In this document: positions 53,694 to 62,487 of the stretch, in pieces
Layout: each line of letters starts with the position of its first letter
Numbering within the stretch: position 1 is the stretch's first letter
Assembly (NCBI GenBank): GCA_018816905.1
Contig: JAHIVB010000010.1
Span: 1-64,000 of the forward strand
Length of the DNA stretch: 64,000 nucleotides
Reading direction: 5' to 3'
DNA from: Bacillota bacterium
GTDB taxonomy: Bacteria > Bacillota_I > Bacilli_A > Izemoplasmatales > Hujiaoplasmataceae
Program-made: the position numbers and the translations under genes
Notes under the pieces: generated by a model
Database searches by the model: none
Told to the model about the DNA's origin: nothing
What the model saw: only the letters and a program-made list of their open reading frames with translations

Positions 53694-54864
53694 ACTTTTT
53701 GAATCTCTCTTTGAGCCAAGAAGGAATTTGAATGTCTTCTTTTTCTTCTGGTTCTTGTTTAATCGGAATGTCTATTTCCTTTTGTTTCTTATTTTTTTTC
53801 TTTTCTTCTTTTTTCGAGAGCGGTTTCTTAGGTTCAAAGACTTGTTCTATTTTTGGTTCTTCTACCTTACGCTCTGTTGCACGGTTCAGTGTGACGTCTT
53901 TGAAAATAGGATCTTCACTGAATCCGGTGGCTATGACGGTGACGATGATTTCGTCTTGAAGATCTGAATTGATTGCGGAGCCGTAAATGACGTTGATGTC
54001 CGTCGTTGAAGACTTTTGAATTTCTTCAATGATTTCATTGATTTCATAAAGTGAAGCATTATATCCGGATGTGATATTGACAATAGCATCTGTAGCGCCA
54101 TTGATGGAGGTTTCTAGAAGCGGACTTCGAATCGCGTTTCTAGCGGCTTCGATTCCTCTGTTCTCGCCTTCCGCAATACCGATACCCATCAATGCGGTAC
54201 CTTTGTCTTTCATGACGGTTTTAACGTCGGCAAAATCGACATTGACCACGCCAGGAACGGCGATGATTTCAGTAATGCCTTGAACACCTTGTCTTAAGAT
54301 GTTGTCAACTTCACGAAAAGCATCGAGGTATGGTGTGTTTTTGTCGACAATGTATAAAAGTTTGTCATTTGGAATGACAATTAACGTATCTACATACGGT
54401 TTGAGTTCTTCAAGCCCTTGAAGAGCAACGCTCGCACGTTTTCTTCCTTCAAAGCCAAAAGGTTTCGTAACGATTCCAATCGTCAAACAGCCCATTTCTC
54501 TTGCGACTCTCGCAATCACAGGAGCTGCACCGGTTCCGGTTCCGCCGCCCATGCCTGCAGTAATGAATACCATGTCGGTATCGGCAAGAAGATCTCTGAT
54601 TTCGTCTTCGGACTCCAGCGCGGCTTTTCTTCCAACGTCCGGATCCGCTCCAGCACCTAATCCCCTTGTCAGCATTTTACCAAGTTGCAAGCGAACATCT
54701 GCTTTGGACAGTTTCAAAACTTGGGCATCGGTGTTCATCGCTACGAATTCGACACCTTGAACATCATTTTCAATCATTCGATTGATAGCGGAACCTCCTC
54801 CGCCTCCAACTCCAATGACTTTGATGCTTGGCTTTTGATTAAACTTATCATTAATGTCAAACAT
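53692..54864 (-). CDS. ftsZ: Cell division protein FtsZ
   Basis: 390 aa. The tubulin signature GGGTGTG is near residue 107; [11 protein letters not shown] and NTDAQ are at the N-terminus. A long basic/acidic linker (about 320-375) of Lys, Glu and Pro leads to the C-terminal peptide [14 protein letters not shown], the docking site for SepF. No ftsA or mur genes are adjacent. Under its own promoter with a hairpin in the leader. The ribosome site is GGGGGG. Confidence 0.98.
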   Translation of the reverse strand: MFDINDKFNQKPSIKVIGVGGGGGSAINRMIENDVQGVEFVAMNTDAQVLKLSKADVRLQLGKMLTRGLGAGADPDVGRKAALESEDEIRDLLADTDMVFITAGMGGGTGTGAAPVIARVAREMGCLTIGIVTKPFGFEGRKRASVALQGLEELKPYVDTLIVIPNDKLLYIVDKNTPYLDAFREVDNILRQGVQGITEIIAVPGVVNVDFADVKTVMKDKGTALMGIGIAEGENRGIEAARNAIRSPLLETSINGATDAIVNITSGYNASLYEINEIIEEIQKSSTTDINVIYGSAINSDLQDEIIVTVIATGFSEDPIFKDVTLNRATERKVEEPKIEQVFEPKKPLSKKEEKKKNKKQKEIDIPIKQEPEEKEDIQIPSWLKERFKK

Positions 54865-54893
54865 TGTTTTCCCCCCAAGTGTTGTGGTTGCCT

Positions 54894-54912
54894 AAAAAAG
54901 TCTTTTAGACTT
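54894..54912 (-). other. Small terminator-like hairpin in the ftsZ leader
   Basis: On minus AAGTCT-AAA-AGACTT is followed by four or more T, about 20 bases after the -10. It looks like an attenuator but the stem is only 6 pairs. No alternative antiterminator was found. Confidence 0.4.
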
Positions 54913-54922
54913 CTATTCATTA

Positions 54923-54951
54923 ATTATACGGAATAATTACCTAGAATTCAA
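54923..54951 (-). promoter_or_regulatory. Promoter of ftsZ
   Basis: TTGAAT (54946-54951) and TATAAT (54923-54928) are 17 bases apart on minus, about 60 bases before the ftsZ start. Confidence 0.75.
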
Positions 54952-55002
54952 TATGATTTGAATATTTATCTCGATAATTCGAGAGAATGGCTGTTTTATT
55001 CG

Positions 55003-56711
<1,709 letters not shown>

Positions 56712-56726
56712 GAAAATCCTCCAAAT

Positions 56727-56746
56727 AATGTTGAAATGTCAACGTT
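56727..56746 (-). promoter_or_regulatory. Inverted repeat at the pduL start of transcription
   Basis: AATGTTGA (56727-56734) and TCAACGTT (56739-56746) form an imperfect palindrome (7 of 8 pairs) directly after the pduL -10. It could be an operator. Confidence 0.4.
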
Positions 56747-56775
56747 ATTTTACCTCTTTTTGGTGATTTTTACAA
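56747..56775 (-). promoter_or_regulatory. Promoter of pduL-tgt
   Basis: TTGTAA (56770-56775) and TAAAAT (56747-56752) are 17 bases apart on minus. Confidence 0.5.
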
Positions 56776-56792
56776 TTCAAATCGACTTTTAA

Positions 56793-56820
56793 TTGAATTT
56801 TAAGTTCAGTTTGATATAAT
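56793..56820 (+). promoter_or_regulatory. Promoter of yhhQ
   Basis: TTGAAT (56793-56798) and TATAAT (56815-56820) are 16 bases apart, with TGA extending the -10. Divergent from the pduL promoter. Confidence 0.7.
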
Positions 56821-56832
56821 AGTATCGCAAGT

Positions 56833-56871
56833 CGCAGTTCGAAACCATCCTGCGTAATCAAAACTAGGAGG
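56833..56871 (+). ncRNA. preQ1 riboswitch (type I)
   Basis: Stem P1 is CGCAG (56833-56837) with CTGCG (56850-56854), and the 12-base loop is TTCGAAACCATC. It is followed by the A-rich tail TAATCAAAACTAGGAGG, which merges with the ribosome site (AGGAGG, 56866-56871). This is the small H-type pseudoknot layout of class I preQ1 aptamers. Ligand binding would hide the ribosome site and shut translation of the precursor transporter. Confidence 0.8.
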
Positions 56872-56879
56872 ATTTTCAC

Positions 56880-57575
56880 ATGAGCAACGAAGTACTATGG
56901 CTTCTTTTTGCCATAACCAATTTTCTTTTGATGATGGGTATGTACAAATTATTCGGAAAAACAGGCATTTTTGTCTGGGTAGGTATCGCGACGATTATCG
57001 CGAACATCCAAGTCATCAAAAGTATTGAATTATTCACAATGAGTGCAACGCTTGGAAACATTATGTATGGAACCATATTTTTAGGAACTGACGCGTTGAA
57101 TGAGATTTACGGTAAAAAACAAGCTAAAAGAGCGGTCCTAATGGGATTTTATGTTTTGATCGCAACCTTGATTGTAATGCAAATGATGCTTCTGTTTACA
57201 CCCGGTCCCGACGATTTTGGTCAAGAACCTCTTTCGATTATTTTTGGTTTTTGGGTTCGTCTAATCATCGGTAGTTTGGTTGCATTCCTCGTCTCTCAAT
57301 TACTTGACGTTACCTTGTTTCAGTGGATTAAATCGAAGCTGCCAGGAAATAAGTGGCTATGGGTTAGAAACAATGGTTCAACGATACTTTCTCAAGCCGT
57401 TGATACAATGATATTCGTTCCCATTGCTTTTTTAGGAACAATGCCTTTCGAAAGCGTGATTGAAATTGCCATCAGTACGTATCTGATTAAATTGATGGTT
57501 GCCCTTTTAGATACGCCTTTCCTCTACGCAATGAAAAAAATCAAACCACTAGAGTTATTCAAAGATTTAGGCTGA
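56880..57575 (+). CDS. yhhQ: Queuosine precursor transporter (YhhQ family)
   Basis: 231 aa with about six membrane helices. Family features: TNFLLMMGMYKLFGK, TDALNEIYGKKQA and VRNNGSTILSQAVDTMIF. The COG1738 family imports preQ0, preQ1 or queuine. The preQ1 riboswitch just upstream and tgt on the other strand both support preQ1 uptake and salvage. Ends in TGA, with a terminator over the stop. Confidence 0.93.
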   Translation: MSNEVLWLLFAITNFLLMMGMYKLFGKTGIFVWVGIATIIANIQVIKSIELFTMSATLGNIMYGTIFLGTDALNEIYGKKQAKRAVLMGFYVLIATLIVMQMMLLFTPGPDDFGQEPLSIIFGFWVRLIIGSLVAFLVSQLLDVTLFQWIKSKLPGNKWLWVRNNGSTILSQAVDTMIFVPIAFLGTMPFESVIEIAISTYLIKLMVALLDTPFLYAMKKIKPLELFKDLG

Positions 57576-57593
57576 TCATCAGCCTTTTTTTTT
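57569..57593 (+). terminator. Intrinsic terminator of yhhQ
   Basis: AGGCTGAT-C-ATCAGCCT (57569-57585) is followed by nine T on plus. It overlaps the stop codon. Confidence 0.85.
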
Positions 57594-57604
57594 CGAATCA
57601 TTTA

Positions 57605-57652
57605 AAAGAGGTTCATAAACACATTCCCCATTTTGTGCTTATGAACCTCTTT
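57605..57652. other. 14-bp perfect inverted repeat between convergent units
   Basis: AAAGAGGTTCATAA (57605-57618) and its complement (57639-57652) enclose 20 bases. It lies between the yhhQ terminator and the end of the microcompartment operon. On minus it is followed by TTTTAAA, so it may be a second terminator of the pta operon; the gap 57594-57766 has no gene. Confidence 0.5.
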
Positions 57653-57699
57653 CAATTTTATATTCTAAATTTTACTCAATGTGTTATTCAAACGCATTG

Positions 57700-57733
57700 A
57701 AAAAAACATCCAATCATGGAAACCTGATGGATG
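57700..57733 (-). terminator. Terminator of the microcompartment operon
   Basis: CATCCAATCA (57707-57716) pairs with TGATGGATG (57725-57733, one bulge), followed on minus by seven T (57700-57706). Confidence 0.65.
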
Positions 57734-57766
57734 AATGAGTCTCTAATAGAGTCATTCTTTTCAAAC

Positions 57767-58768
57767 TTATAACTGTTTGTTTTGTTGGGATTGAAGTGCA
57801 GTAATTGCCGCAACAGCGACGATATCCTTAGATGAACATCCTCTTGACAAATCGTTGACCGGTCGAGCAAGACCTTGAGTTATAGGTCCATAAGCATCGG
57901 CATGTGCCATTCTTTCCACAAGTTTATAGCCAATGTTACCTGCCTGCAAATCCGGGAATATCAAAACATTCGCTTGACCTGCGACAAGACTGTTTGGAGC
58001 TTTTTTACTAGCGACTGAAGGTACGATGGCCGCATCCAATTGAAGCTCGCCATCCACCTTAAGATTGGGATAACGATCTTTTACAATGTTGGTTGCTTGG
58101 ACTACTTTGTCGACTAAATCTCCACTCGCACTGCCATAAGTCGAAAAGGATAGCATGGCAACTCTCGGTTCTTCTTTGGTTAGATAATCAAAAGATTTAG
58201 CCGTTTGAATTGCGATTTCTGATAGTTCTTCGGCGTTTGGATTGACAACCAGCCCACAATCTGAAAAAGCATATTCATGTGCGCTGATTCCTCTCGCATC
58301 AGGAATGTCCATCAAGAAAAACGATGAAACAAGTTTGACGTTGGGAGCCGTTCTTAAAATCTGGAGTGCCGGTCTTAATACATCTCCTGTTGAAGTCATG
58401 GACCCTGCGACCATTCCGTCAGCTTCCATGTTTTTCATCATCAGCACACCAAAATAAATGGTATTTTTCACCCATTGGTTGGCTTCCACTTCTGTCATCC
58501 CTTTTGATTTTCTGAGTTCGAAAAGCAGCTTTGCATAAGTATTCAGTTTAGGTGATTGTTCGACAATGATGACTTGAATGCCTTCTTTCGAAAGTTTTGT
58601 GATTTCTTCTAAAGCATCCACTTGATTGACCAATACGATGACTTCTGCGATTTTTTGAGAATGAATTTCTCTTGCGGCTTCAATCACTCTTTGATCTCTA
58701 CCTTCAGCTAAGATGATGGTTTGAATGTCCTGTTTGGCTTGGAACACAATTCTGTCAAGTAGTTTCAT
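57767..58768 (-). CDS. pta: Phosphate acetyltransferase (Pta/EutD type)
   Basis: 333 aa. Short form (PTA_PTB family) with AEGRDQRVIEAA near the N-terminus, MVAGSMTSTGDVLRPALQI, and PVNDLSRGC at the C-terminus. It turns acetyl-CoA into acetyl-phosphate, from which acetate kinase can make ATP. Last gene of the microcompartment operon, 12 bases after a vertex protein. No N-terminal targeting helix is visible. Having Pta here in place of PduL is like the ethanolamine operon (EutD). Confidence 0.95.
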   Translation of the reverse strand: MKLLDRIVFQAKQDIQTIILAEGRDQRVIEAAREIHSQKIAEVIVLVNQVDALEEITKLSKEGIQVIIVEQSPKLNTYAKLLFELRKSKGMTEVEANQWVKNTIYFGVLMMKNMEADGMVAGSMTSTGDVLRPALQILRTAPNVKLVSSFFLMDIPDARGISAHEYAFSDCGLVVNPNAEELSEIAIQTAKSFDYLTKEEPRVAMLSFSTYGSASGDLVDKVVQATNIVKDRYPNLKVDGELQLDAAIVPSVASKKAPNSLVAGQANVLIFPDLQAGNIGYKLVERMAHADAYGPITQGLARPVNDLSRGCSSKDIVAVAAITALQSQQNKQL

Positions 58769-58780
58769 AAGATCCTCACT

Positions 58781-59077
58781 TTATTTTAAGACTTCATAGT
58801 GATCATCGGTTTGAATTGAATCAACAATGCCTGCAATGCAGACTTCAATCGGGGCATATGGACTTTTCGCTTTGGTAATTAGACGCGCGGATCCGCCTTC
58901 ATTTAGAATGATAACGACGTCACCCACACCGGCACCGACACCGTCAACCGCAAGCATTTCGTTTCCAAAAGGAACCAGTCGATCATCCAACGGTTGAACG
59001 AATAGCAGTTTTTTTCCTTTTAACATTTCGTTTTTATGTGTCGAGACTAAAGTCCCGATGACTTTTGCAAGTTGCAT
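58781..59077 (-). CDS. Microcompartment vertex protein, EutN/CcmL (BMC-P) 1
   Basis: 98 aa. Start at the ATG at 59077, with GGAGG before it. Contains the BMC-P core (MQLAKVIGTLVSTHK, FVQPLD, AVDGVGAGVGDVVIIL). These pentamers close the corners of the polyhedral shell. One of three vertex paralogues in this operon; the C-terminus ends QTDDHYEVLK. It lies between pta and vertex protein 2. Confidence 0.94.
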   Translation of the reverse strand: MQLAKVIGTLVSTHKNEMLKGKKLLFVQPLDDRLVPFGNEMLAVDGVGAGVGDVVIILNEGGSARLITKAKSPYAPIEVCIAGIVDSIQTDDHYEVLK

Positions 59078-59091
59078 ATCATTCACCTCCG

Positions 59092-59367
59092 TTAAGATTC
59101 TTTGACGATTGCGATGCTATCGATGATTCCGGCGATCCCTGCATCTGCACAAGCAGTCGGAATCGGAAGATTCATCGCTCCTTCTTTGCTGGTAGAATAA
59201 AATACGTATTCTCCTACACCTGCACCGAAGCGATCTGCGGCGACAATCGGTGTTCCTAGTGACTCATATAATGTATTAACAGGTTGAATCACTAGGAGTG
59301 TCACACCTTTTAAATCCGGGACTTTTACGGTCGAAGTAACCATACCAATAACTCTAGCTATTTGCAT
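59092..59367 (-). CDS. Microcompartment vertex protein, EutN/CcmL (BMC-P) 2
   Basis: 91 aa. Core MQIARVIGMVTSTVKV, VIQPVN and AADRFGAGVGEYVFY. In the loop after the GAGVGE motif it has STSKEGAMNLPIPTACADAGI, a loop unlike those of the other two copies, which may tune the vertex. 4 bases follow rpiB. Confidence 0.94.
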   Translation of the reverse strand: MQIARVIGMVTSTVKVPDLKGVTLLVIQPVNTLYESLGTPIVAADRFGAGVGEYVFYSTSKEGAMNLPIPTACADAGIAGIIDSIAIVKES

Positions 59368-59371
59368 AATC

Positions 59372-59833
59372 TCACTCCTTCGTTATGTAAAGTCTTTTTT
59401 CGATGTCTAGAATGCTTTTGATTCTTTGAAGATTGCGTTCTCCTTCGAATTTCGTCGTTAAAAAGACTCTAACGATCTCTTTCGCTACGCCTTCACCAAT
59501 GACCATACTACCAAGCGTTAAGACATTGGCACCATTATGTTCTCTTGCGTTATGTGCGGTGTAAACTTCATTTGCACAAGCTGCCAAAACGCCCGGTACT
59601 TTATTTGCCATCATTGCAGACCCAATTCCAGCTCCGTCAATCATGATTCCAAAATCGGATTTTCCTGAAGAAACCGAATGCGCAACCAAGAAAGCGTAAT
59701 CTGGATAATCACACCGATTTTTATTGTAAGTACCAAAATCTTCAAACTCGATTTTCAAGTCTTCAGACAAATACTTTTTGATCTTTTCTTTCAGTTCAAA
59801 GCCACCATGGTCACAACCAATTGCAATTTTCAT
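59372..59833 (-). CDS. rpiB: RpiB/LacAB-family sugar-phosphate isomerase, Cys66 replaced
   Basis: 153 aa. Family core: GCDHGGFELKEKIK, EDFGTYN, DYPDYAF, GIMIDGAGIGSAMMANK and NAREHNGANVLTLG. The catalytic Cys in the usual CGTGIG is Asp66 here (IDGAGIG), while the phosphate-binding and His99 regions are kept. The usual ribose-5-phosphate isomerase reaction may therefore be changed. RpiB-like proteins are known in the sugar-phosphate-utilising microcompartment type. Its stop/start overlaps vertex protein 3 by one base. Confidence 0.88.
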   Translation of the reverse strand: MKIAIGCDHGGFELKEKIKKYLSEDLKIEFEDFGTYNKNRCDYPDYAFLVAHSVSSGKSDFGIMIDGAGIGSAMMANKVPGVLAACANEVYTAHNAREHNGANVLTLGSMVIGEGVAKEIVRVFLTTKFEGERNLQRIKSILDIEKRLYITKE

Positions 59834-60141
59834 TATTTAGACTCCTCTTTGTGTTTACTGAAGACGTTCTTGCCTTCAATGTCGACATAGTCAATAATGG
59901 CCATGATGGTTGAATCCACGGGTTTGTTCTTTGTCAGTTCTGTCAATCTTCCTGAACTACCGCTAACAACCAATACGAGTTCTGAATATCCAGCTCCTAC
60001 CGCGTCGATCGCGACTGCTGGTTTTCCTTCGTCTTGAAAGGTAACGATGTTGACAGGTTGAACGACCTGCATTTTTAAACTATTCATGCTTGGATCCTTT
60101 TGTGTACACACAACGGTTCCAATTATTCTAGCGGCATACAT
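59833..60141 (-). CDS. Microcompartment vertex protein, EutN/CcmL (BMC-P) 3
   Basis: 102 aa. Core MYAARIIGTVVCTQK, VVQPVN and AIDAVGAGYSELVLVVSG. The C-terminal tail NVFSKHKEESK is longer than usual. First of the three vertex genes in transcription order, 22 bases after deoC. It overlaps rpiB by one base (TAATG). Confidence 0.94.
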   Translation of the reverse strand: MYAARIIGTVVCTQKDPSMNSLKMQVVQPVNIVTFQDEGKPAVAIDAVGAGYSELVLVVSGSSGRLTELTKNKPVDSTIMAIIDYVDIEGKNVFSKHKEESK

Positions 60142-60163
60142 ATAATTTCCTCTTTTCTAGGCA

Positions 60164-60931
60164 TTAATAAGTGCCTGCCGAAGGTTTTGTACCTTTGACT
60201 ATATTAATTCCTGAACTGGTTCCAATTCGATTCGCACCAGCTGCAATCATTGCTTTTGCTGTTTCGGTGTCTCTGATTCCACCGGAAGCTTTGACGCCCA
60301 TTTTGGGTCCAACCACTTCACGCATCAATTTGATGTCAGAGATGGTGGCTCCTCCGGTATTGAATCCCGTCGATGTTTTAACGAAATCCGCTCCAGCCAT
60401 TTTTGCAATGGTACAAGCTTTGATCTTTTCTTCGTCGTTGAGAAGCGAAGTCTCTAAAATCACTTTGACGATGGCTCTTCCTCTGCACGCAGAAGTAACG
60501 CCTTCAATGTCTTTTTTTACCGTGTTCCAGTCTCCTGACTTCAATGCACCGATATTGATAACCATATCGATTTCGTGTGCACCACTTTTTAAAGCATCGT
60601 AAGTTTCGTCGATTTTCGCTCTCGTCGAGGATGCGCCTAAGGGGAATCCAACGACACAGCAAGTCAAGACGCCGCTACCTGCCAAAAGACGAGAAACGAG
60701 GGATACATAATGAGTGTTGATGCAGACGGATTTGAATTTATATTCAATCGCTTCTGCGCATACTTTTCTGATATCTGCTTCCGTTGCTTCTGGTTTTAAA
60801 AGCGTATGGTCAATCATTGATGCGATGTCACGGTTGTCACTTACAGGAGTTGAAGACGCTCCATTATTTTCTTTTGCAATCTTACGATATATTTCTTCAG
60901 CAATCTTATCGATAAGTTTATCTAATTCCAT
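60164..60931 (-). CDS. deoC: Deoxyribose-phosphate aldolase with targeting helix
   Basis: 255 aa. Start at the ATG at 60931. Catalytic residues are all present: Schiff-base Lys185 in DFVKTSTGF, Asp122 in EIDMVIN and Lys214 in VKASGGIR. It cleaves 2-deoxyribose-5-phosphate to glyceraldehyde-3-phosphate and acetaldehyde. The first about 22 residues (MELDKLIDKIAEEIYRKI...) form an amphipathic helix, joined to the enzyme by a Ser/Pro-rich linker, which is the form of an encapsulation peptide. So it is probably the core enzyme inside the shell. Between shell genes in the operon. Confidence 0.96.
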   Translation of the reverse strand: MELDKLIDKIAEEIYRKIAKENNGASSTPVSDNRDIASMIDHTLLKPEATEADIRKVCAEAIEYKFKSVCINTHYVSLVSRLLAGSGVLTCCVVGFPLGASSTRAKIDETYDALKSGAHEIDMVINIGALKSGDWNTVKKDIEGVTSACRGRAIVKVILETSLLNDEEKIKACTIAKMAGADFVKTSTGFNTGGATISDIKLMREVVGPKMGVKASGGIRDTETAKAMIAAGANRIGTSSGINIVKGTKPSAGTY

Positions 60932-60961
60932 AGTTTCAACTCTTTTCAATTTTCAATTTTA

Positions 60962-61237
60962 TTACAATACGCCTTTAATGAGTTCTTCAACATCATTATG
61001 TGGACTTGGAATCACATGAACTGAGACCAGTTCACCAACTCTACGTGCAGCTTCTGCCCCGGCTTCAGTCGCAGCTTTCACTGCTCCAACGTCTCCGCGG
61101 ACCATCATTGCGACGAGTCCAGATCCTGATTTTTCTTTTCCAATCAATCTGACGTTTGCGGCTTTCACCATCGCGTCAGCGGCTTCGATTGCAGCGACGA
61201 ATCCTCTGGTTTCAATGAGTCCTAATGCTTCTTTCAT
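60962..61237 (-). CDS. Hexameric shell protein (BMC-H) 1
   Basis: 91 aa, single BMC domain close to PduA/EutM ([36 protein letters not shown]). The pore loop is KSGSGL, as in PduA. Ends ...VEELIKGVL. It forms the flat facets. Its two neighbours are highly similar but have KSGTGL pores, so this copy may pass different metabolites. Confidence 0.95.
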   Translation of the reverse strand: MKEALGLIETRGFVAAIEAADAMVKAANVRLIGKEKSGSGLVAMMVRGDVGAVKAATEAGAEAARRVGELVSVHVIPSPHNDVEELIKGVL

Positions 61238-61272
61238 TTTGTTTTCCTCCTATATCATTTTTTTAATGATAT

Positions 61273-61557
61273 TTATTTTGTGTCTTTTAAAGATTTAAGC
61301 ATTTCTTCGACATCATCATGTGGTCTTGGGATGACATGAGAAGTCACTAATTCTCCTACACGGCGTGCAGCTTCCGAACCAGCTTCTACGGCTGCCTTCA
61401 CTGCGCCAACGTCTCCGCGGACCATAATTGCGACAAGTCCAGTACCTGATTTTTCTTTTCCAATCAATCTAACGTTTGCGGCTTTCACCATGGCATCTGC
61501 AGCCTCGACTGCGGCTACGAATCCTCTTGTTTCTACTAATCCTAAAGCTTCTTTCAT
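61273..61557 (-). CDS. Hexameric shell protein (BMC-H) 2
   Basis: 94 aa. Start at the ATG at 61557 (GGAGG upstream). Nearly identical to BMC-H 3 but with EAGSEAARR and tail [11 protein letters not shown]; pore loop KSGTGL. Part of the shell operon. Confidence 0.95.
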   Translation of the reverse strand: MKEALGLVETRGFVAAVEAADAMVKAANVRLIGKEKSGTGLVAIMVRGDVGAVKAAVEAGSEAARRVGELVTSHVIPRPHDDVEEMLKSLKDTK

Positions 61558-61597
61558 TGTTCTTTCCTCCATTTGAGTGTTTGATTTGTTTTGTTCT

Positions 61598-61903
61598 TTA
61601 CTTTGTTTCTTTTGCGGCTTTTGCGACTTCTTTGTTAGGCTTTAATAATTCTTCTACATCATCATGTGGACTTGGAATGACATGGGAAGTCACCAATTCT
61701 CCTACACGACGTGCAGCTTCTGCCCCCGCTTCAACAGCGGCTTTTACTGCGCCAACATCTCCGCGAACCATGATTGCGACAAGTCCAGTACCTGACTTTT
61801 CCTTGCCAATCAATCTGACGTTTGCGGCTTTCACCATGGCATCTGCAGCTTCAACAGCGGCTACAAATCCTCTGGTTTCAATCAATCCTAATGCTTCTTT
61901 CAT
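61598..61903 (-). CDS. Hexameric shell protein (BMC-H) 3
   Basis: 101 aa. Same core as BMC-H 2 with pore KSGTGL and a longer, Lys-rich tail ([14 protein letters not shown]) that may reach into the lumen or cytoplasm. First of the three BMC-H genes after pduT. Confidence 0.95.
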   Translation of the reverse strand: MKEALGLIETRGFVAAVEAADAMVKAANVRLIGKEKSGTGLVAIMVRGDVGAVKAAVEAGAEAARRVGELVTSHVIPSPHDDVEELLKPNKEVAKAAKETK

Positions 61904-61930
61904 TATAATGTTCTCCTTTCTCTTTTAAAT

Positions 61931-62476
61931 TTATAATAGTGTTTGTAACATTTCTTTACTAATCCTTGGAATGACTGCGGTATGCGCAAGCAATCCATCA
62001 TCTTGACTTGCTTCTATTGCTGCATCCACCGCTGCTCTGACATTACTGACGTCCCCGGTTAAAATTGTAAATGCTTTTCCACCAAGCCCTCGTCCTAGTC
62101 TGATTTCCAGCAGTTCGACATCCGCTGCTTTGACAGCTGCATCTGAAACCAATACCGCTGTTGCGAGTGAATAAGTTTCGATGATTCCAACCGCCCCTTT
62201 TGGGACGATTTCAGTCGTGCAGCTTAAGGCTTTAAATACTTGGTCGTGAAGGTTGGGAATCATAATGTCTTTGACAAGTGACTTCCCTGCTGTTTTTGCG
62301 CCAACTTCGATTGCGCTTTTCACTGCAGAAACAGACCCGCGGACAATGACGACATATTTTCCTGGACAAGAGGCGTATGCGCCTACCAGTTTGACTTCAG
62401 CTGTTTTTATGATGGCATCTCCAGCTTCAATCCCTCTGGCGATACTGTTCAGTTCTATCATACCTAATGCTTCCAT
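61931..62476 (-). CDS. pduT: Tandem shell protein (BMC-T), PduT-like with Cys pore
   Basis: 181 aa with two BMC domains (about 1-90 and 92-181). The first has the pore sequence YASCPGKYV with Cys37, matching the Cys that holds a [4Fe-4S] cluster at the trimer centre in PduT. Such a shell can pass electrons. It lies next to a PduS-like flavoprotein, its usual partner, so redox balance across the shell is likely (inference). Confidence 0.93.
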   Translation of the reverse strand: MEALGMIELNSIARGIEAGDAIIKTAEVKLVGAYASCPGKYVVIVRGSVSAVKSAIEVGAKTAGKSLVKDIMIPNLHDQVFKALSCTTEIVPKGAVGIIETYSLATAVLVSDAAVKAADVELLEIRLGRGLGGKAFTILTGDVSNVRAAVDAAIEASQDDGLLAHTAVIPRISKEMLQTLL

Positions 62477-62487
62477 ATCGTTTCTCC

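Noticed and set aside
53728-53967. Phe-rich plus-strand frames opposite the ftsZ linker
   Set aside because: They are the antisense of the Lys/Glu-rich linker of FtsZ and not a membrane protein.
60171-60602. 143-codon plus-strand frame opposite deoC
   Set aside because: DeoC on minus has all catalytic residues; the opposite frame has no ribosome site or known features.
61476-61928. 150-codon plus-strand frame opposite the BMC-H genes
   Set aside because: It spans two shell genes and their gap on the other strand; the shell genes are certain.
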